Shown: positions 38,072 through 46,504, numbered from the stretch's first letter. The stretch is DNA of 64,000 nucleotides from Microbacterium sp. EYE_78 (GCF_023149035.1 NZ_JAHXMY010000002.1:682001-746000); one strand, 5' to 3'. Numbers and translations: made by a program. Notes: a model not told the origin generated them from the sequence alone.

Positions 38072-39039
38072 GAGGAGGGGCGGGCGTCGAGGGCGACCCG
38101 GGCCGTCGCGAGGCGGTACGGGTCGGGGGTCGCGACGCGGTGGAGCCCGGCGCCGCGCAGGATGCCGTCGAGCGCGTCCGGATCGACGAGGTCTGACCAG
38201 CCCCAGTGCAGGACGGAGCGGATGCCGTGCGTCCGGAGCCGGTGGTCGCGCTCGCGGCGCGCGCGCAGCAAGGACACGGGGTCGCCGAAGCGGCCGTCGT
38301 ACTTCAGGTCGCCGTCCGCCTCGCCTGCGATGCCCGCAGCGGGCCACCAGAAGTCGGTGCGGTCGGCGGTGGAACGGTGGCGCCACTCGACCTGCAACTC
38401 GGGCTCCTCGTAGCCCAGCAGCTCGATGATCGCCCGGCTCGCTGACTCGAGTGTCGACTCCGCCTCCGCGCGAGCGCGCCCCAGTGCCCACCGCGCGACC
38501 CGGCGTCCCCGAGAGCTCGGACGCTGCTCGTTCTGCTCGACCAGGGATTCGACGGATGCGGCCGCGTCGAGGCGCAGCGCGGCATCGGCGGCGATGAGCC
38601 CCACGACGGCATGCCGCGCACGAGCGAGGTCGACGGCGCAGTCCGACGGCGAGACGGCTGCGAACCCGCCGAGGTCCACGACGTCCCGTGCGCCCGTGGT
38701 CGTGTGGATGCGAAGGCCGGCGTGCAGGCGCGAGGTGCGGGTGGGGTCGCCCAGCGCGTGGACGATCACCGGATCGCCGAGGACGGGCATCCCCCAGATC
38801 GCAGCGGCCGACTCGTGGCTGAGGACGAGTCCGGGATGCTGCAGGACCGTGGCATGGATGCGGGTCAGGTAGCGCAGCCACGGCGGGAGCAGTCGCCACA
38901 GGGACGTCGGTGCGTACACGCCGCGCACGACGGACACGAGGTCGCCGCGAGCGGCGGCGCGGGCCGCCCTCGGCACGTCTCGCGCCCGCAGGAGGGGGAC
39001 GGGGCAGGCAACGGGCGTCGGTCGGAGGATCGCGGGCAT
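38035..39039 (-). CDS. AbiEi-like / DUF559 domain protein (putative PD-(D/E)XK nuclease fold)
   Basis: 334 residues. The N-terminal part has a winged-helix-like segment (AARGDLVSVVRGVYAP) of the kind annotated as AbiEi antitoxin. The C-terminal part matches DUF559, a Vsr-related endonuclease-fold domain. Possible catalytic residues are Asp229 (RTDFWWP), Glu240 and Lys246 (GEADGDLKYDG). Such proteins are common in Microbacteriaceae; no partner toxin gene is adjacent. The ATG at 39039 has GAGGG upstream. Residues 324-334 and the stop are encoded by palindrome A. Palindrome B lies 104 bases upstream of the start. Confidence 0.8.
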   Translation of the reverse strand: MPAILRPTPVACPVPLLRARDVPRAARAAARGDLVSVVRGVYAPTSLWRLLPPWLRYLTRIHATVLQHPGLVLSHESAAAIWGMPVLGDPVIVHALGDPTRTSRLHAGLRIHTTTGARDVVDLGGFAAVSPSDCAVDLARARHAVVGLIAADAALRLDAAASVESLVEQNEQRPSSRGRRVARWALGRARAEAESTLESASRAIIELLGYEEPELQVEWRHRSTADRTDFWWPAAGIAGEADGDLKYDGRFGDPVSLLRARRERDHRLRTHGIRSVLHWGWSDLVDPDALDGILRGAGLHRVATPDPYRLATARVALDARPSSARLHGRGETAV

Positions 39040-39142
39040 GACCAGTACCCTCGCCGCATGACGCCCGGCTGCGTCCCGCCGCGACGCGCCCCGTGGACAC
39101 CCGCGCTCGCACCGAGCGCCGTGGAGAAGACGTCGCCCATGT

Positions 39143-39215
39143 CCGCGAGACTGCACGCGGGCGGCGAGACTGCGGCGCGAGGCCGCAGTCTCGCCATGGG
39201 CGTGCAGTCTCGCGG
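39143..39215. repeat. Nested palindrome element, copy B
   Basis: Outer arms CCGCGAGACTGCACGC (39143-39158) and exact complement (39200-39215) enclose inner arms CGAGACTGCGGC (39165-39176) and exact complement (39182-39193). Both stems are perfect (16 and 12 bp). It lies 60 bases beyond the stop of the CPBP gene and upstream of the DUF559 gene, in a 236-base gap that holds nothing else recognisable. Confidence 0.85.
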
Positions 39216-39275
39216 GCGAAGGCGTCGGACCCACGCGCCCCCGTGCCGGTGCGCCCGCGCGAGCGCCGCCGCGCG

Positions 39276-40070
39276 TCAGGCCGGCGGGGCGAACACCCCG
39301 GGCCACCAGGCGGCGGCGAGCGGGTAGCCGACGAACGCGACGATGTCGATGACGACGTGCGCGACGACCAGCGGCATCACCCGGCCCCAGCGCGCGTAGA
39401 CCCACCCGAACACGACGCCCATGGCCATGTTGCCGACCAGAGGTCCGAAGCCTTGGTAGGCGTGGTATGAGCCGCGCAGCGCAGCCGTCGAGATGATGAT
39501 GGTCCACGTGCTCCACCCGAGCAGGCGCAGCCGGTCGAAGAGATAGCCGACCATGACGACCTCCTCGAGCAGGCCGGCCCTGAGCGCCGCCAGCAGGAGG
39601 AGCGGGACCGTCCACCACGACGAGTCGAGCGGCGAGGCATCCACCTGCACCGTGATCCCGAGCGTGCGGCCGAGCGCGTAGAGCCCGAGACCGGGCACGC
39701 CGATCACGAGGACGAGCAGCAGTCCACCGCCGACGTTCCGGCCGAAGCGATCGAAAGTGAGGCCGATCTTCGCGAAGCCGGATCGCGCCGGCTCCCAGAG
39801 GAAGTAGATCGCCAAGGCGACCGGTGCGAAGGCGAAGACCGCGGACAGCAGCTGCTGCGCGACGTCCCAACCCTCGGACGGCGCCGCGCCCGGGTTGATG
39901 GACGTCTGCTGTTCGCCGAGCGGTGCGCGGGTCAGCGCCTCGATGAGCGCGAGCACCGAGAACACGGCCGAGCGCCCCAGGGACAGGGCGAGGACGATGC
40001 CGATCTCCCACCAGAGGCGAGCGCGACTGTGCAGGTGCGCCGGAGGGGAGAGGGCGTCGGATGCGGCCAT
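39276..40070 (-). CDS. CPBP-family intramembrane metalloprotease
   Basis: 264 residues with about seven to eight membrane helices. CPBP motifs: EEVVMVGYLFDRL near residue 168 (motif 1, with Val where EExxxR has Arg), SYHAYQGFG near 203, and HVVIDIVAF near 240. Members cleave prenylated or membrane peptides; some are only chaperone-like. No ribosome site is clear at the ATG. Transcribed alone, divergent from the first peptide transporter with a 210-base gap. Confidence 0.88.
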   Translation of the reverse strand: MAASDALSPPAHLHSRARLWWEIGIVLALSLGRSAVFSVLALIEALTRAPLGEQQTSINPGAAPSEGWDVAQQLLSAVFAFAPVALAIYFLWEPARSGFAKIGLTFDRFGRNVGGGLLLVLVIGVPGLGLYALGRTLGITVQVDASPLDSSWWTVPLLLLAALRAGLLEEVVMVGYLFDRLRLLGWSTWTIIISTAALRGSYHAYQGFGPLVGNMAMGVVFGWVYARWGRVMPLVVAHVVIDIVAFVGYPLAAAWWPGVFAPPA

Positions 40071-40182
40071 CCGGTCAGGATGCCACGTTCAGCCATGCGT
40101 CCGTGTCATCCGGGACGCACAGATCAGACTGCTCGATCGACGCGCCTGCAAGTAAAGCCTGTGTAACGGTATCGCGAGAGAT

Positions 40183-40212
40183 TTGTCGCATTGCGCTCAA
40201 GGTGCTTAGTGT
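40183..40212 (+). promoter_or_regulatory. Promoter of first peptide-transport operon
   Basis: -35 TTGTCG (40183-40188), 18-base spacer, -10 TAGTGT (40207-40212). The expected transcription start is about 40219, a few bases before a stem-loop. Confidence 0.55.
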
Positions 40213-40224
40213 GCTGTTCATCAC

Positions 40225-40253
40225 GCCTGGGTCGCGGAAGCCACGACCCGGGC
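40225..40253 (+). other. Stem-loop at the 5' end of the first peptide-transport mRNA
   Basis: Ten-pair stem (one G-U) with a 9-base loop, followed by TTTCATT and then the GGAGGA ribosome site at 40271. From the deduced start the mRNA would begin almost at this stem. It could stabilise the message or act as an attenuator. Confidence 0.5.
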
Positions 40254-40280
40254 TTTCATTCGGTCTCTTTGGAGGACACC

Positions 40281-41906
40281 TTGAAGCGCAACAAGATCGG
40301 CGTGGCGGGCCTCGCCCTGCTGGGCGCCACCAGCCTCGTGCTCGCGGGCTGCGCCAGCGGCGGCGGCGGCAACGAAGGCGGCAACGGCGGCGGCGAGCCG
40401 ACCGATGCGGTCATCACGACCAACGGCTCGGAGCCCCAGAACCCGCTCATCCCGACCAACACCAACGAGACCGGTGGTGGCAAGGTCGTCGACTCGATCT
40501 TCGCGGGCCTGATCTCCTACGAGGCCGACGGCTCGGTCGTCAACGACGTCGCCGAGGAGATCACGGTCGACTCGCCCACCGAGCTCACCGTCAAGATCCG
40601 CGAGGGTCTCACGTTCACCGACGGTGAAGAGGTCACTGTTGACAACTTCATCAAGGCCTGGAACTACGGCGCACTGCTCTCGAACGCGCAGAACGCGTCG
40701 TACTTCTTCGAGGACATCGAGGGCTTCAGCTACGACGAGGACTCCGAGCTCACGGGTCTCGAGCAGGTCGACGACTACACCTTCACCATCACGCTGAACA
40801 AGCCCGCGGCCGACTTCGCGCAGCGCCTCGGCTACTCGGCGTTCTACCCGCTCCCCGACGCGGCCTTCGAGGACATGGACGCCTTCGGCGAGAACCCGAT
40901 CGGCAACGGCCCGTACAAGCTGGCCGAAGAGGGCGCGTGGCAGCACGACGTGCGGATCGACCTCGTCCCGAACGAGGACTACGACGGCCCGCGTGCGCCG
41001 CAGAACGGCGGTCTCGACATCGTCTTCTACGCGACCCAGGATGCTGCGTACCAGGACCTGCAGGCCGGCAACCTCGACGTCCTCGACGCGATCCCCGACA
41101 GCGCGCTGGAGACCTACGAGACCGACCTCGACGGCCGCTCGGTCAACCAGCCCGCCGCGATCTTCCAGTCGCTGACGATCCCCGAGTGGCTCGACGGCTT
41201 CCAGACCGACGAAGAGGGCAAGCTCCGCCGCGCCGCGATCTCGCACGCCATCAACCGCGACCAGATCACCGACGTCGTCTTCAAGGGCACCCGTACCCCG
41301 GCATCCGACTACACCTCGCCCGTCATCGACGGCTGGAGCGACTCGGTCCCCGGCAACGAGGTCCTGGACTACGACCCGGAGCTCGCCAAGGAGCTGTGGG
41401 ACCAAGCTAACGAGATCGCGCCGTACAGCGGCGAGGACTTCACCATCGCGTACAACGCCGATGGCGGTCACCAGACCTGGGTCGACGCGGTCGCGAACTC
41501 CATCTCCGGTGCGCTGGACATCACCGCGGTCGGCGAGCCCTTCCCGGACTTCGCCACCTACCTCGACGCCCGTGACAACGAGCAGGTCGGCGCGTTCCGT
41601 GCCGGTTGGCAGGCCGACTACCCCGGTCTGTACAACTTCCTCGGCCCGCTCTACGCGACCGGCGCCGGCTCGAACGACGGCAAGTACTCCGACGAGCGCT
41701 TCGACCAGCTCCTCTCCGAGGGCATCAGCGAGACCGAGGAGGACGCTCGGAACGCCACCCTCCTCGAGGCGCAGTCGGTCCTCTTCGAGGACCTCCCGGC
41801 GATCCCGCTCTGGTACTCGAACGTCAACGGCGGCTGGGCGGACGGCGTGCAGAACGTCGAGTTCGGCTGGAACTCCGTGCCGCTGTACTCCGCGATCACC
41901 AAGTAA
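40281..41906 (+). CDS. Peptide ABC transporter substrate-binding lipoprotein (system 1)
   Basis: SBP family 5 (DppA/OppA) protein that captures peptides outside the membrane. 541 residues from TTG at 40281, with GGAGGA four bases upstream. Lipobox LVLAGC puts the lipid-bearing Cys at residue 24, followed by a Gly/Glu/Asn-rich linker. Family motifs include LTVKIREGLTFTDGEEVT and NPIGNGPYKL. It is first in the operon; two hairpins separate it from the permease gene, which would favour higher levels of binding protein. Confidence 0.95.
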   Translation: MKRNKIGVAGLALLGATSLVLAGCASGGGGNEGGNGGGEPTDAVITTNGSEPQNPLIPTNTNETGGGKVVDSIFAGLISYEADGSVVNDVAEEITVDSPTELTVKIREGLTFTDGEEVTVDNFIKAWNYGALLSNAQNASYFFEDIEGFSYDEDSELTGLEQVDDYTFTITLNKPAADFAQRLGYSAFYPLPDAAFEDMDAFGENPIGNGPYKLAEEGAWQHDVRIDLVPNEDYDGPRAPQNGGLDIVFYATQDAAYQDLQAGNLDVLDAIPDSALETYETDLDGRSVNQPAAIFQSLTIPEWLDGFQTDEEGKLRRAAISHAINRDQITDVVFKGTRTPASDYTSPVIDGWSDSVPGNEVLDYDPELAKELWDQANEIAPYSGEDFTIAYNADGGHQTWVDAVANSISGALDITAVGEPFPDFATYLDARDNEQVGAFRAGWQADYPGLYNFLGPLYATGAGSNDGKYSDERFDQLLSEGISETEEDARNATLLEAQSVLFEDLPAIPLWYSNVNGGWADGVQNVEFGWNSVPLYSAITK

Positions 41907-41928
41907 TCCCGCACACAGCATCACCTCA

Positions 41929-41964
41929 CACGAGGCGGTGACGGTCACCCGTCACCGCCTCGTG
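41929..41964 (+). terminator. Strong hairpin after substrate-binding protein gene
   Basis: A perfect 16-bp stem with a 4-base loop starts 22 bases after the stop codon of the system 1 binding protein. It probably acts as a partial terminator and 3' stabiliser within the operon. Confidence 0.7.
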
Positions 41965-42019
41965 GCGTGACCCGACCATCCCACCGTTCTCCCAGACTCG
42001 GGGCGGAGGATGGAACATC

Positions 42020-42045
42020 AAGGGGCACCGCTGAGCGGGGCCCTT
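42020..42045 (+). terminator. Second hairpin in the same spacer
   Basis: An imperfect stem (AAGGG...CCCTT with a G/C-rich inner part) is followed by CTTCTTCG. Together with the hairpin at 41929 it fills the 186-base gap before the permease gene. Confidence 0.4.
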
Positions 42046-42092
42046 CTTCGTGCGCGTGCACAGAGAACGTCTTCCCTGGAAGGGGGCCGAGG

Positions 42093-43022
42093 GTGGCCTA
42101 TTACATCCTCCGACGGATCCTTCAGGTCATTCCGGTCTTCATCGGTGCGACTCTGCTGATCTACTACATGGTCTTCGGGCTGCCCGGTGACCCCGTCGCC
42201 GCCCTGTTCGGCGACAAGCAACCGCCGCAAGCAGTGATCGACGCGATCCGCGACCAGTACAAGCTGAACGAGCCGTTCATCGTGCAGTACGCCAACTACC
42301 TCGGCGGCATCCTGCGACTCGACTTCGGGACGACGTTCTCGGGTCAGAGTGTGAACGACGTGCTCGCACGGACGGTCCCCGTGACGATGCGTCTGGCGAT
42401 CATGTCCGTCGCCATCGCCTTCGTCCTCGCGATCGTCATCGGCGCGCTGTCCGCCATCTGGAAGGGCTCGCTCTTCGACCACGGTGCCCTCGTCACCGCG
42501 CTCGTGTTCATCGCCATCCCGATCTTCGTCCTCTGCTTCCTCGCGCAGTACTTCCTCGGCGTTCAGCTCGGATGGTTCAAGCCCACCGTCGGCGGGCAGA
42601 ACGACTGGGGCGACCTGTGGCTGCCGGCCATCGTGCTGGGGTTCAGCATCTACGCGTCCAGCATGCGTCTGACCCGAGCGTCGATGATCGAGTCCCTCGG
42701 GCAGGACTGGGTCCGCACCGCGTACTCCAAGGGACTCTCCCGTCGTCGTGTGATCCCCGTCCACGTGCTGCGCAACTCGATGATCCCGATGGTCACCGAC
42801 ACCGCGACGCAGTTCGGCGTCCTCATGGTCGGCGCCACCGTGACCGAGGGCATCTTCAACGTGCCGGGTGTCGGCAACACCCTCTTCAACGCGATCATCC
42901 GCCACGAGACGCCGACGGTCGTCTCGTTCGTCACCATCTTCGTCGTCATCTACGTCTTGGTGAACCTGGTGGTCGACCTTCTGTACGGCCTGCTCGACCC
43001 GAGGATCCGCTATGTCAAGTAA
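42093..43022 (+). CDS. Peptide ABC transporter permease B (system 1)
   Basis: DppB/OppB-type inner-membrane permease. 309 residues from GTG at 42093, with GGAAGGGGG upstream. It starts AYYILRRILQVIPVF, typical for the family. It has about six membrane helices and the EAA-loop region MIESLGQDWVRTAYSKGL. The frame is open further upstream, but that part covers the hairpins and is not coding. The 3' end overlaps the next gene by 11 bases. Confidence 0.95.
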   Translation: MAYYILRRILQVIPVFIGATLLIYYMVFGLPGDPVAALFGDKQPPQAVIDAIRDQYKLNEPFIVQYANYLGGILRLDFGTTFSGQSVNDVLARTVPVTMRLAIMSVAIAFVLAIVIGALSAIWKGSLFDHGALVTALVFIAIPIFVLCFLAQYFLGVQLGWFKPTVGGQNDWGDLWLPAIVLGFSIYASSMRLTRASMIESLGQDWVRTAYSKGLSRRRVIPVHVLRNSMIPMVTDTATQFGVLMVGATVTEGIFNVPGVGNTLFNAIIRHETPTVVSFVTIFVVIYVLVNLVVDLLYGLLDPRIRYVK

Positions 43023-43947
43023 CACCACGCACTACGTCGCACCGGTCGCGTCCGACGAGGTCGTCGTCGATCAGGTCCGCCTCTCAGAGAAGAAGAGCAA
43101 CCTCTGGCTGGATGCCTGGCGAGACCTGCGTCGCCGTCCGATGTTCTGGGTGTCCGTCGCGTTCTGCCTCCTGATCGTCGTGATGGCGATCGCTCCGAAC
43201 CTGTTCACCTCCGTCGCGCCCTCCGGGGGCGCCTGCGACCTGGCGAAGAGCAACGGCGGCCCGGAAGCGGGGCACCCGTTGGGCTACACCTTCCTGGGCT
43301 GCGACATCTGGTCGCGGGTGGTCCACGGCACGAGCGTCTCGATGTCCGTCGGCGTCATGGCGACGGCCATCTCGACCGTGATCGGGCTGATCATGGGCGC
43401 TCTTGCGGGCTTCTACGGCGGCTTCCTCGACTCGCTGCTGTCGCGTGTGGGCGACATCTTCTTCACCATCCCGTACATCGTCGCCGCGGTCGTCGTCATG
43501 TCCGTCCTCGCGGAGTACAAGAACGCGTTCATCCTCGCGCTGGCGATCGGTGGCTTCTCCTGGGCGAGCACGGCACGCATCGCTCGCGCCGAAGTGCTGC
43601 GCGTCAAGCAATCCGACTACGTGACGGCATCCATCTCGATCGGTCTCTCGCGGTTCCGCACGATGCTCTCCCACGTCATTCCGAACGCCATGGCACCGGT
43701 CATCGTCGTCACGACCCTGGGTCTGGGCACCGCGATCGTCGCCGAGTCCACGCTGTCCTTCCTCGGTCTCGGCCTCGGCGGGGTGTCGTGGGGTGCGGAC
43801 ATCAGCAACGCGCAGCAGTCCATCCGGACGGCTCCGTTGTCGCTGTTCTGGCCCTCGCTGGCTCTGACCGTCTCCGTCCTCGCGTTCATCACGCTGGGCG
43901 AGCTGCTCCGCGACGCCGTCGACCCGAAGTCGAGGGCACAGCGATGA
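43012..43947 (+). CDS. Peptide ABC transporter permease C (system 1)
   Basis: DppC/OppC-type permease. 311 residues. The cytoplasmic N-terminus leads to a first helix about residues 44-62. A periplasmic loop with two cysteines (GGACDLAKSN and LGCDIWSR) follows, then five helices with the EAA segment VLRVKQSDYVTASISIGLS. The ATG lies inside the end of the permease B gene; its stop overlaps the ATPase start by four bases. Confidence 0.95.
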   Translation: MSSNTTHYVAPVASDEVVVDQVRLSEKKSNLWLDAWRDLRRRPMFWVSVAFCLLIVVMAIAPNLFTSVAPSGGACDLAKSNGGPEAGHPLGYTFLGCDIWSRVVHGTSVSMSVGVMATAISTVIGLIMGALAGFYGGFLDSLLSRVGDIFFTIPYIVAAVVVMSVLAEYKNAFILALAIGGFSWASTARIARAEVLRVKQSDYVTASISIGLSRFRTMLSHVIPNAMAPVIVVTTLGLGTAIVAESTLSFLGLGLGGVSWGADISNAQQSIRTAPLSLFWPSLALTVSVLAFITLGELLRDAVDPKSRAQR

Positions 43948-45668
43948 CCGACACCACCGAGAACCAGACGAGCCGCGCGACCCTGCGCGGCGCCCAGAGG
44001 GAGAGCGTCGTGACGCAACCGCTGCTGCAGATCCGCGACCTGAAGGTCGCGTTCGCGACGGGCAAGAAGGAGCGCGAGGTCCTCCACGGCGTCGACCTCG
44101 ATGTCTTCCCCGGTGAGACCGTCGCGATCGTGGGCGAGTCCGGCTCCGGCAAGTCGACGACGGCCGCCGCGGTCATCGATCTGCTGCCCGGGACGGGCAA
44201 GGTCACGGGCGGATCGATCATGCTCGACGGCGTCGACCTCACGAAGGCCGGCCGCCGCGAGATGGAGGCCATCCGCGGTCGTGACATCGGCTACGTCCCG
44301 CAGGACCCGATGTCGAACCTCAACCCGGTGTGGTCCATCGGCTTCCAGGTCGAGGAGGCCGTTCGCGCGAACGGGCTCGCCTCGACCAAGCGGGAGGCCC
44401 GCGCCCGCGCGATCGAGGTGCTGAAGCAGGCGGGCCTCGCGGACGCGGAGCGACGGATGCATCAGTTCCCGCACCAGTTCTCGGGCGGGATGCGGCAGCG
44501 CGCCCTCATCGGCATCGGCCTCGCCGCCGATCCGAAGCTCCTGATCGCGGACGAGCCCACCAGCGCCCTGGATGTGACGGTGCAGCGGGTCATCCTCGAC
44601 CACCTCGCCTCTCTCACGCGGGAGAAGGGCACCTCGGTGCTGTTCATCACGCACGACCTCGGGCTCGCCGCGGAGCGCGCGGACCGCATCGTCGTCATGA
44701 ACCAGGGTGAGATCGTCGAGGCCGGTCCGAGCCGCATCATCCTGGAGAACCCGCAGCACCCCTACACGCAGCGTCTGGTCGCCGCGGCACCCAGCCTGGC
44801 GTCGCAGCGCATCCAGGCGGTCGTCGAGGATCGCGGCGTCGAGCACCTCGCGGAGGTCGTGGACCAGAAGCCCGTCGTCGAGGTCCGCGATCTCGTCAAG
44901 GAGTACAAGATCCGCTCCGGCGGGTTCCGCAGCGAACCGTTCCGTGCGGTCGACGGCGTCTCGTTCCAGATCCCGAAGGGCAAGACGCTCGCCCTCGTGG
45001 GGGAGTCCGGGTCGGGCAAGTCCACCGTCGCGAAGATGGTCCTGCAGCTGGAGCAGCCGACGAGCGGCGCCGTGCTCGTCGACGGCGCCGACACCTCGGC
45101 CATGAGCCGCAAGGAGGTGTTCGGCCTCCGCAGCCGCATGCAGCCGGTGTTCCAGGACCCGTACGGGTCGCTGGATCCGCTCCGCAGCATCGGCGCGCTG
45201 ATCTCCGAACCGCTGCGCGTCCACAACGTGGGTGACGTGACGTCGCGCGAAGCCCGGGTGTTCGAACTGCTCGAGCAGGTCTCACTGCCCCGTGAGGTTG
45301 CATGGCGCTATCCGAACGAGCTCTCGGGAGGGCAGCGTCAGCGCGTCGCGATCGCCCGCGCGCTCGCACTGAAGCCGTCGATCGTCGTCCTCGACGAGGC
45401 GGTGTCGGCCCTCGACGTGCTCGTGCAGGACCAGATCCTGCGCCTGCTCGCCGACCTGCAGTCCGAGCTCGATCTCACCTACCTGTTCATCACCCACGAC
45501 CTCGCCGTCGTCCGCGTCGCGGCCGATCTGGTCTGCGTCATGGAGCAGGGACGGGTCGTCGAGCAGGGGACCGTCGACGAGATCTTCGCGTCGCCGGCCG
45601 AGGAGTACACCCGGCGACTGCTGGACGCCATCCCCGGCGCCGACATCCCGCTCGGAGGGCGTGCGTGA
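43944..45668 (+). CDS. Fused double ATPase of peptide ABC transporter (system 1)
   Basis: DppD and DppF fused in one chain. 574 residues. First domain: Walker A GESGSGKST near residue 68, signature FSGGMRQRA, Walker B LLIADEPTSALD. Second domain from about residue 310: GESGSGKST, LSGGQRQRV, IVVLDEAVSALD (Ala-Val in place of the usual Pro-Thr/Ser). The zinc- or cluster-like Cys region after each domain of other Opp ATPases is absent here. ATG overlaps permease C (ATGA). Confidence 0.95.
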   Translation: MTDTTENQTSRATLRGAQRESVVTQPLLQIRDLKVAFATGKKEREVLHGVDLDVFPGETVAIVGESGSGKSTTAAAVIDLLPGTGKVTGGSIMLDGVDLTKAGRREMEAIRGRDIGYVPQDPMSNLNPVWSIGFQVEEAVRANGLASTKREARARAIEVLKQAGLADAERRMHQFPHQFSGGMRQRALIGIGLAADPKLLIADEPTSALDVTVQRVILDHLASLTREKGTSVLFITHDLGLAAERADRIVVMNQGEIVEAGPSRIILENPQHPYTQRLVAAAPSLASQRIQAVVEDRGVEHLAEVVDQKPVVEVRDLVKEYKIRSGGFRSEPFRAVDGVSFQIPKGKTLALVGESGSGKSTVAKMVLQLEQPTSGAVLVDGADTSAMSRKEVFGLRSRMQPVFQDPYGSLDPLRSIGALISEPLRVHNVGDVTSREARVFELLEQVSLPREVAWRYPNELSGGQRQRVAIARALALKPSIVVLDEAVSALDVLVQDQILRLLADLQSELDLTYLFITHDLAVVRVAADLVCVMEQGRVVEQGTVDEIFASPAEEYTRRLLDAIPGADIPLGGRA

Positions 45669-46273
45669 CGGACGCACCCCGCGACGGACGGGGCGGTCAT
45701 CCTGCCCGCCCCGTCCGTCCTCGCGTCTTCCGTGCCGCCTCCGGCACGGTCGCGCTCATCGTCGGCGGCATCGTGACGCTGCTGCTGCTGATCGACGCGG
45801 TCGTCCGCGCGGGCTGGGCGCAGACGTTCCTCATCGCACCGTGGCTGCTCATCGTCCTCTGGGTCATCTACGTCTCGACCTACCTCTCCCACGTCGCCAT
45901 CGACGGCGAGGGCGCGACGGTGCAGAACGGCCTCCGACGCATCCGAATCCCCTGGCGCCGTGTCACGGATGTGGCGTTCCGCTACCAGGTGCGATTCGTC
46001 CTCGACGAAGGAAAGCCCGTCGGCGCCTTCGGCGGCCCCGTGGCGGGCCGTCCCACGCGGCCGGGGCTCCGCGGCGCGCCGGATCCGCGGCATCGTCAGC
46101 CACCCGCTCTGCGCGACCTGGCGCTCATCCGGGAGCAATGGGAGCACGCGACCGAGACCGGTTCCCGAGAGGGCGCCGTCACGCGATCCTGGGACGTCCC
46201 CGCGGTCATCGCACTCGGTGTGCTCGTCCTCTGGGTGCTGGGCGCCGTGATCATCTCGAACGGCTTCAGCTGA
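45665..46273 (+). CDS. PH-domain-like membrane protein
   Basis: Function unknown. 202 residues from a GTG that overlaps the ATPase stop (GTGA). Two membrane helices (about 27-47 and 55-73) are followed by a bacterial PH-like segment (HVAIDGEGATVQNGLRRIRIPWRRVTDV). A polar stretch and a C-terminal helix (about 180-198) come next. It is co-transcribed with peptide transporter 1 but resembles no known transporter subunit. Confidence 0.8.
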   Translation: MTDAPRDGRGGHPARPVRPRVFRAASGTVALIVGGIVTLLLLIDAVVRAGWAQTFLIAPWLLIVLWVIYVSTYLSHVAIDGEGATVQNGLRRIRIPWRRVTDVAFRYQVRFVLDEGKPVGAFGGPVAGRPTRPGLRGAPDPRHRQPPALRDLALIREQWEHATETGSREGAVTRSWDVPAVIALGVLVLWVLGAVIISNGFS

Positions 46274-46384
46274 GCGGACTGGTGATTTTGCGGCGTGTTC
46301 ACAGGCATTTTGCGAGCAGGTCACGCAATGTTACGTTCATACAAAGAGTTCTCCACACGGTCCTGTCAGCGTTGATGACCGAGT

Positions 46385-46390
46385 TAGGGT
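46385..46390 (+). promoter_or_regulatory. Possible -10 box TAGGGT of the second peptide-transport operon
   Basis: TAGGGT with a weak CTGTCA at 46363-46368 (16-base spacer). The 227-base gap between the PH-like gene and the permease holds this, a 13-codon leader ORF and no strong hairpin. Confidence 0.4.
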
Positions 46391-46462
46391 CGACACGTCG
46401 GACCCGGTTCCGGCTGTACTGACGCAACGCAAGAGCGCGTAAGCCCGAGAAAGAGCACCACC

Positions 46463-46504
46463 ATGACTCTGCCCGCGACCCGAGCCACCTGGTCCGCCCG
46501 GTGA
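46463..46504 (+). CDS. Possible 13-residue leader ORF before permease of system 2
   Basis: ATG at 46463, preceded by GAGAAAGAG, opens MTLPATRATWSAR and stops with a TGA that overlaps the permease GTG as GTGA. The permease has no ribosome site of its own, so reinitiation after this ORF is likely. Confidence 0.4.
   Translation: MTLPATRATWSAR

Noticed and set aside
38035-39039. Complete type IV toxin-antitoxin module
   Set aside because: Only an AbiEi-like segment within the DUF559 protein is present; no AbiEii nucleotidyltransferase gene lies next to it.
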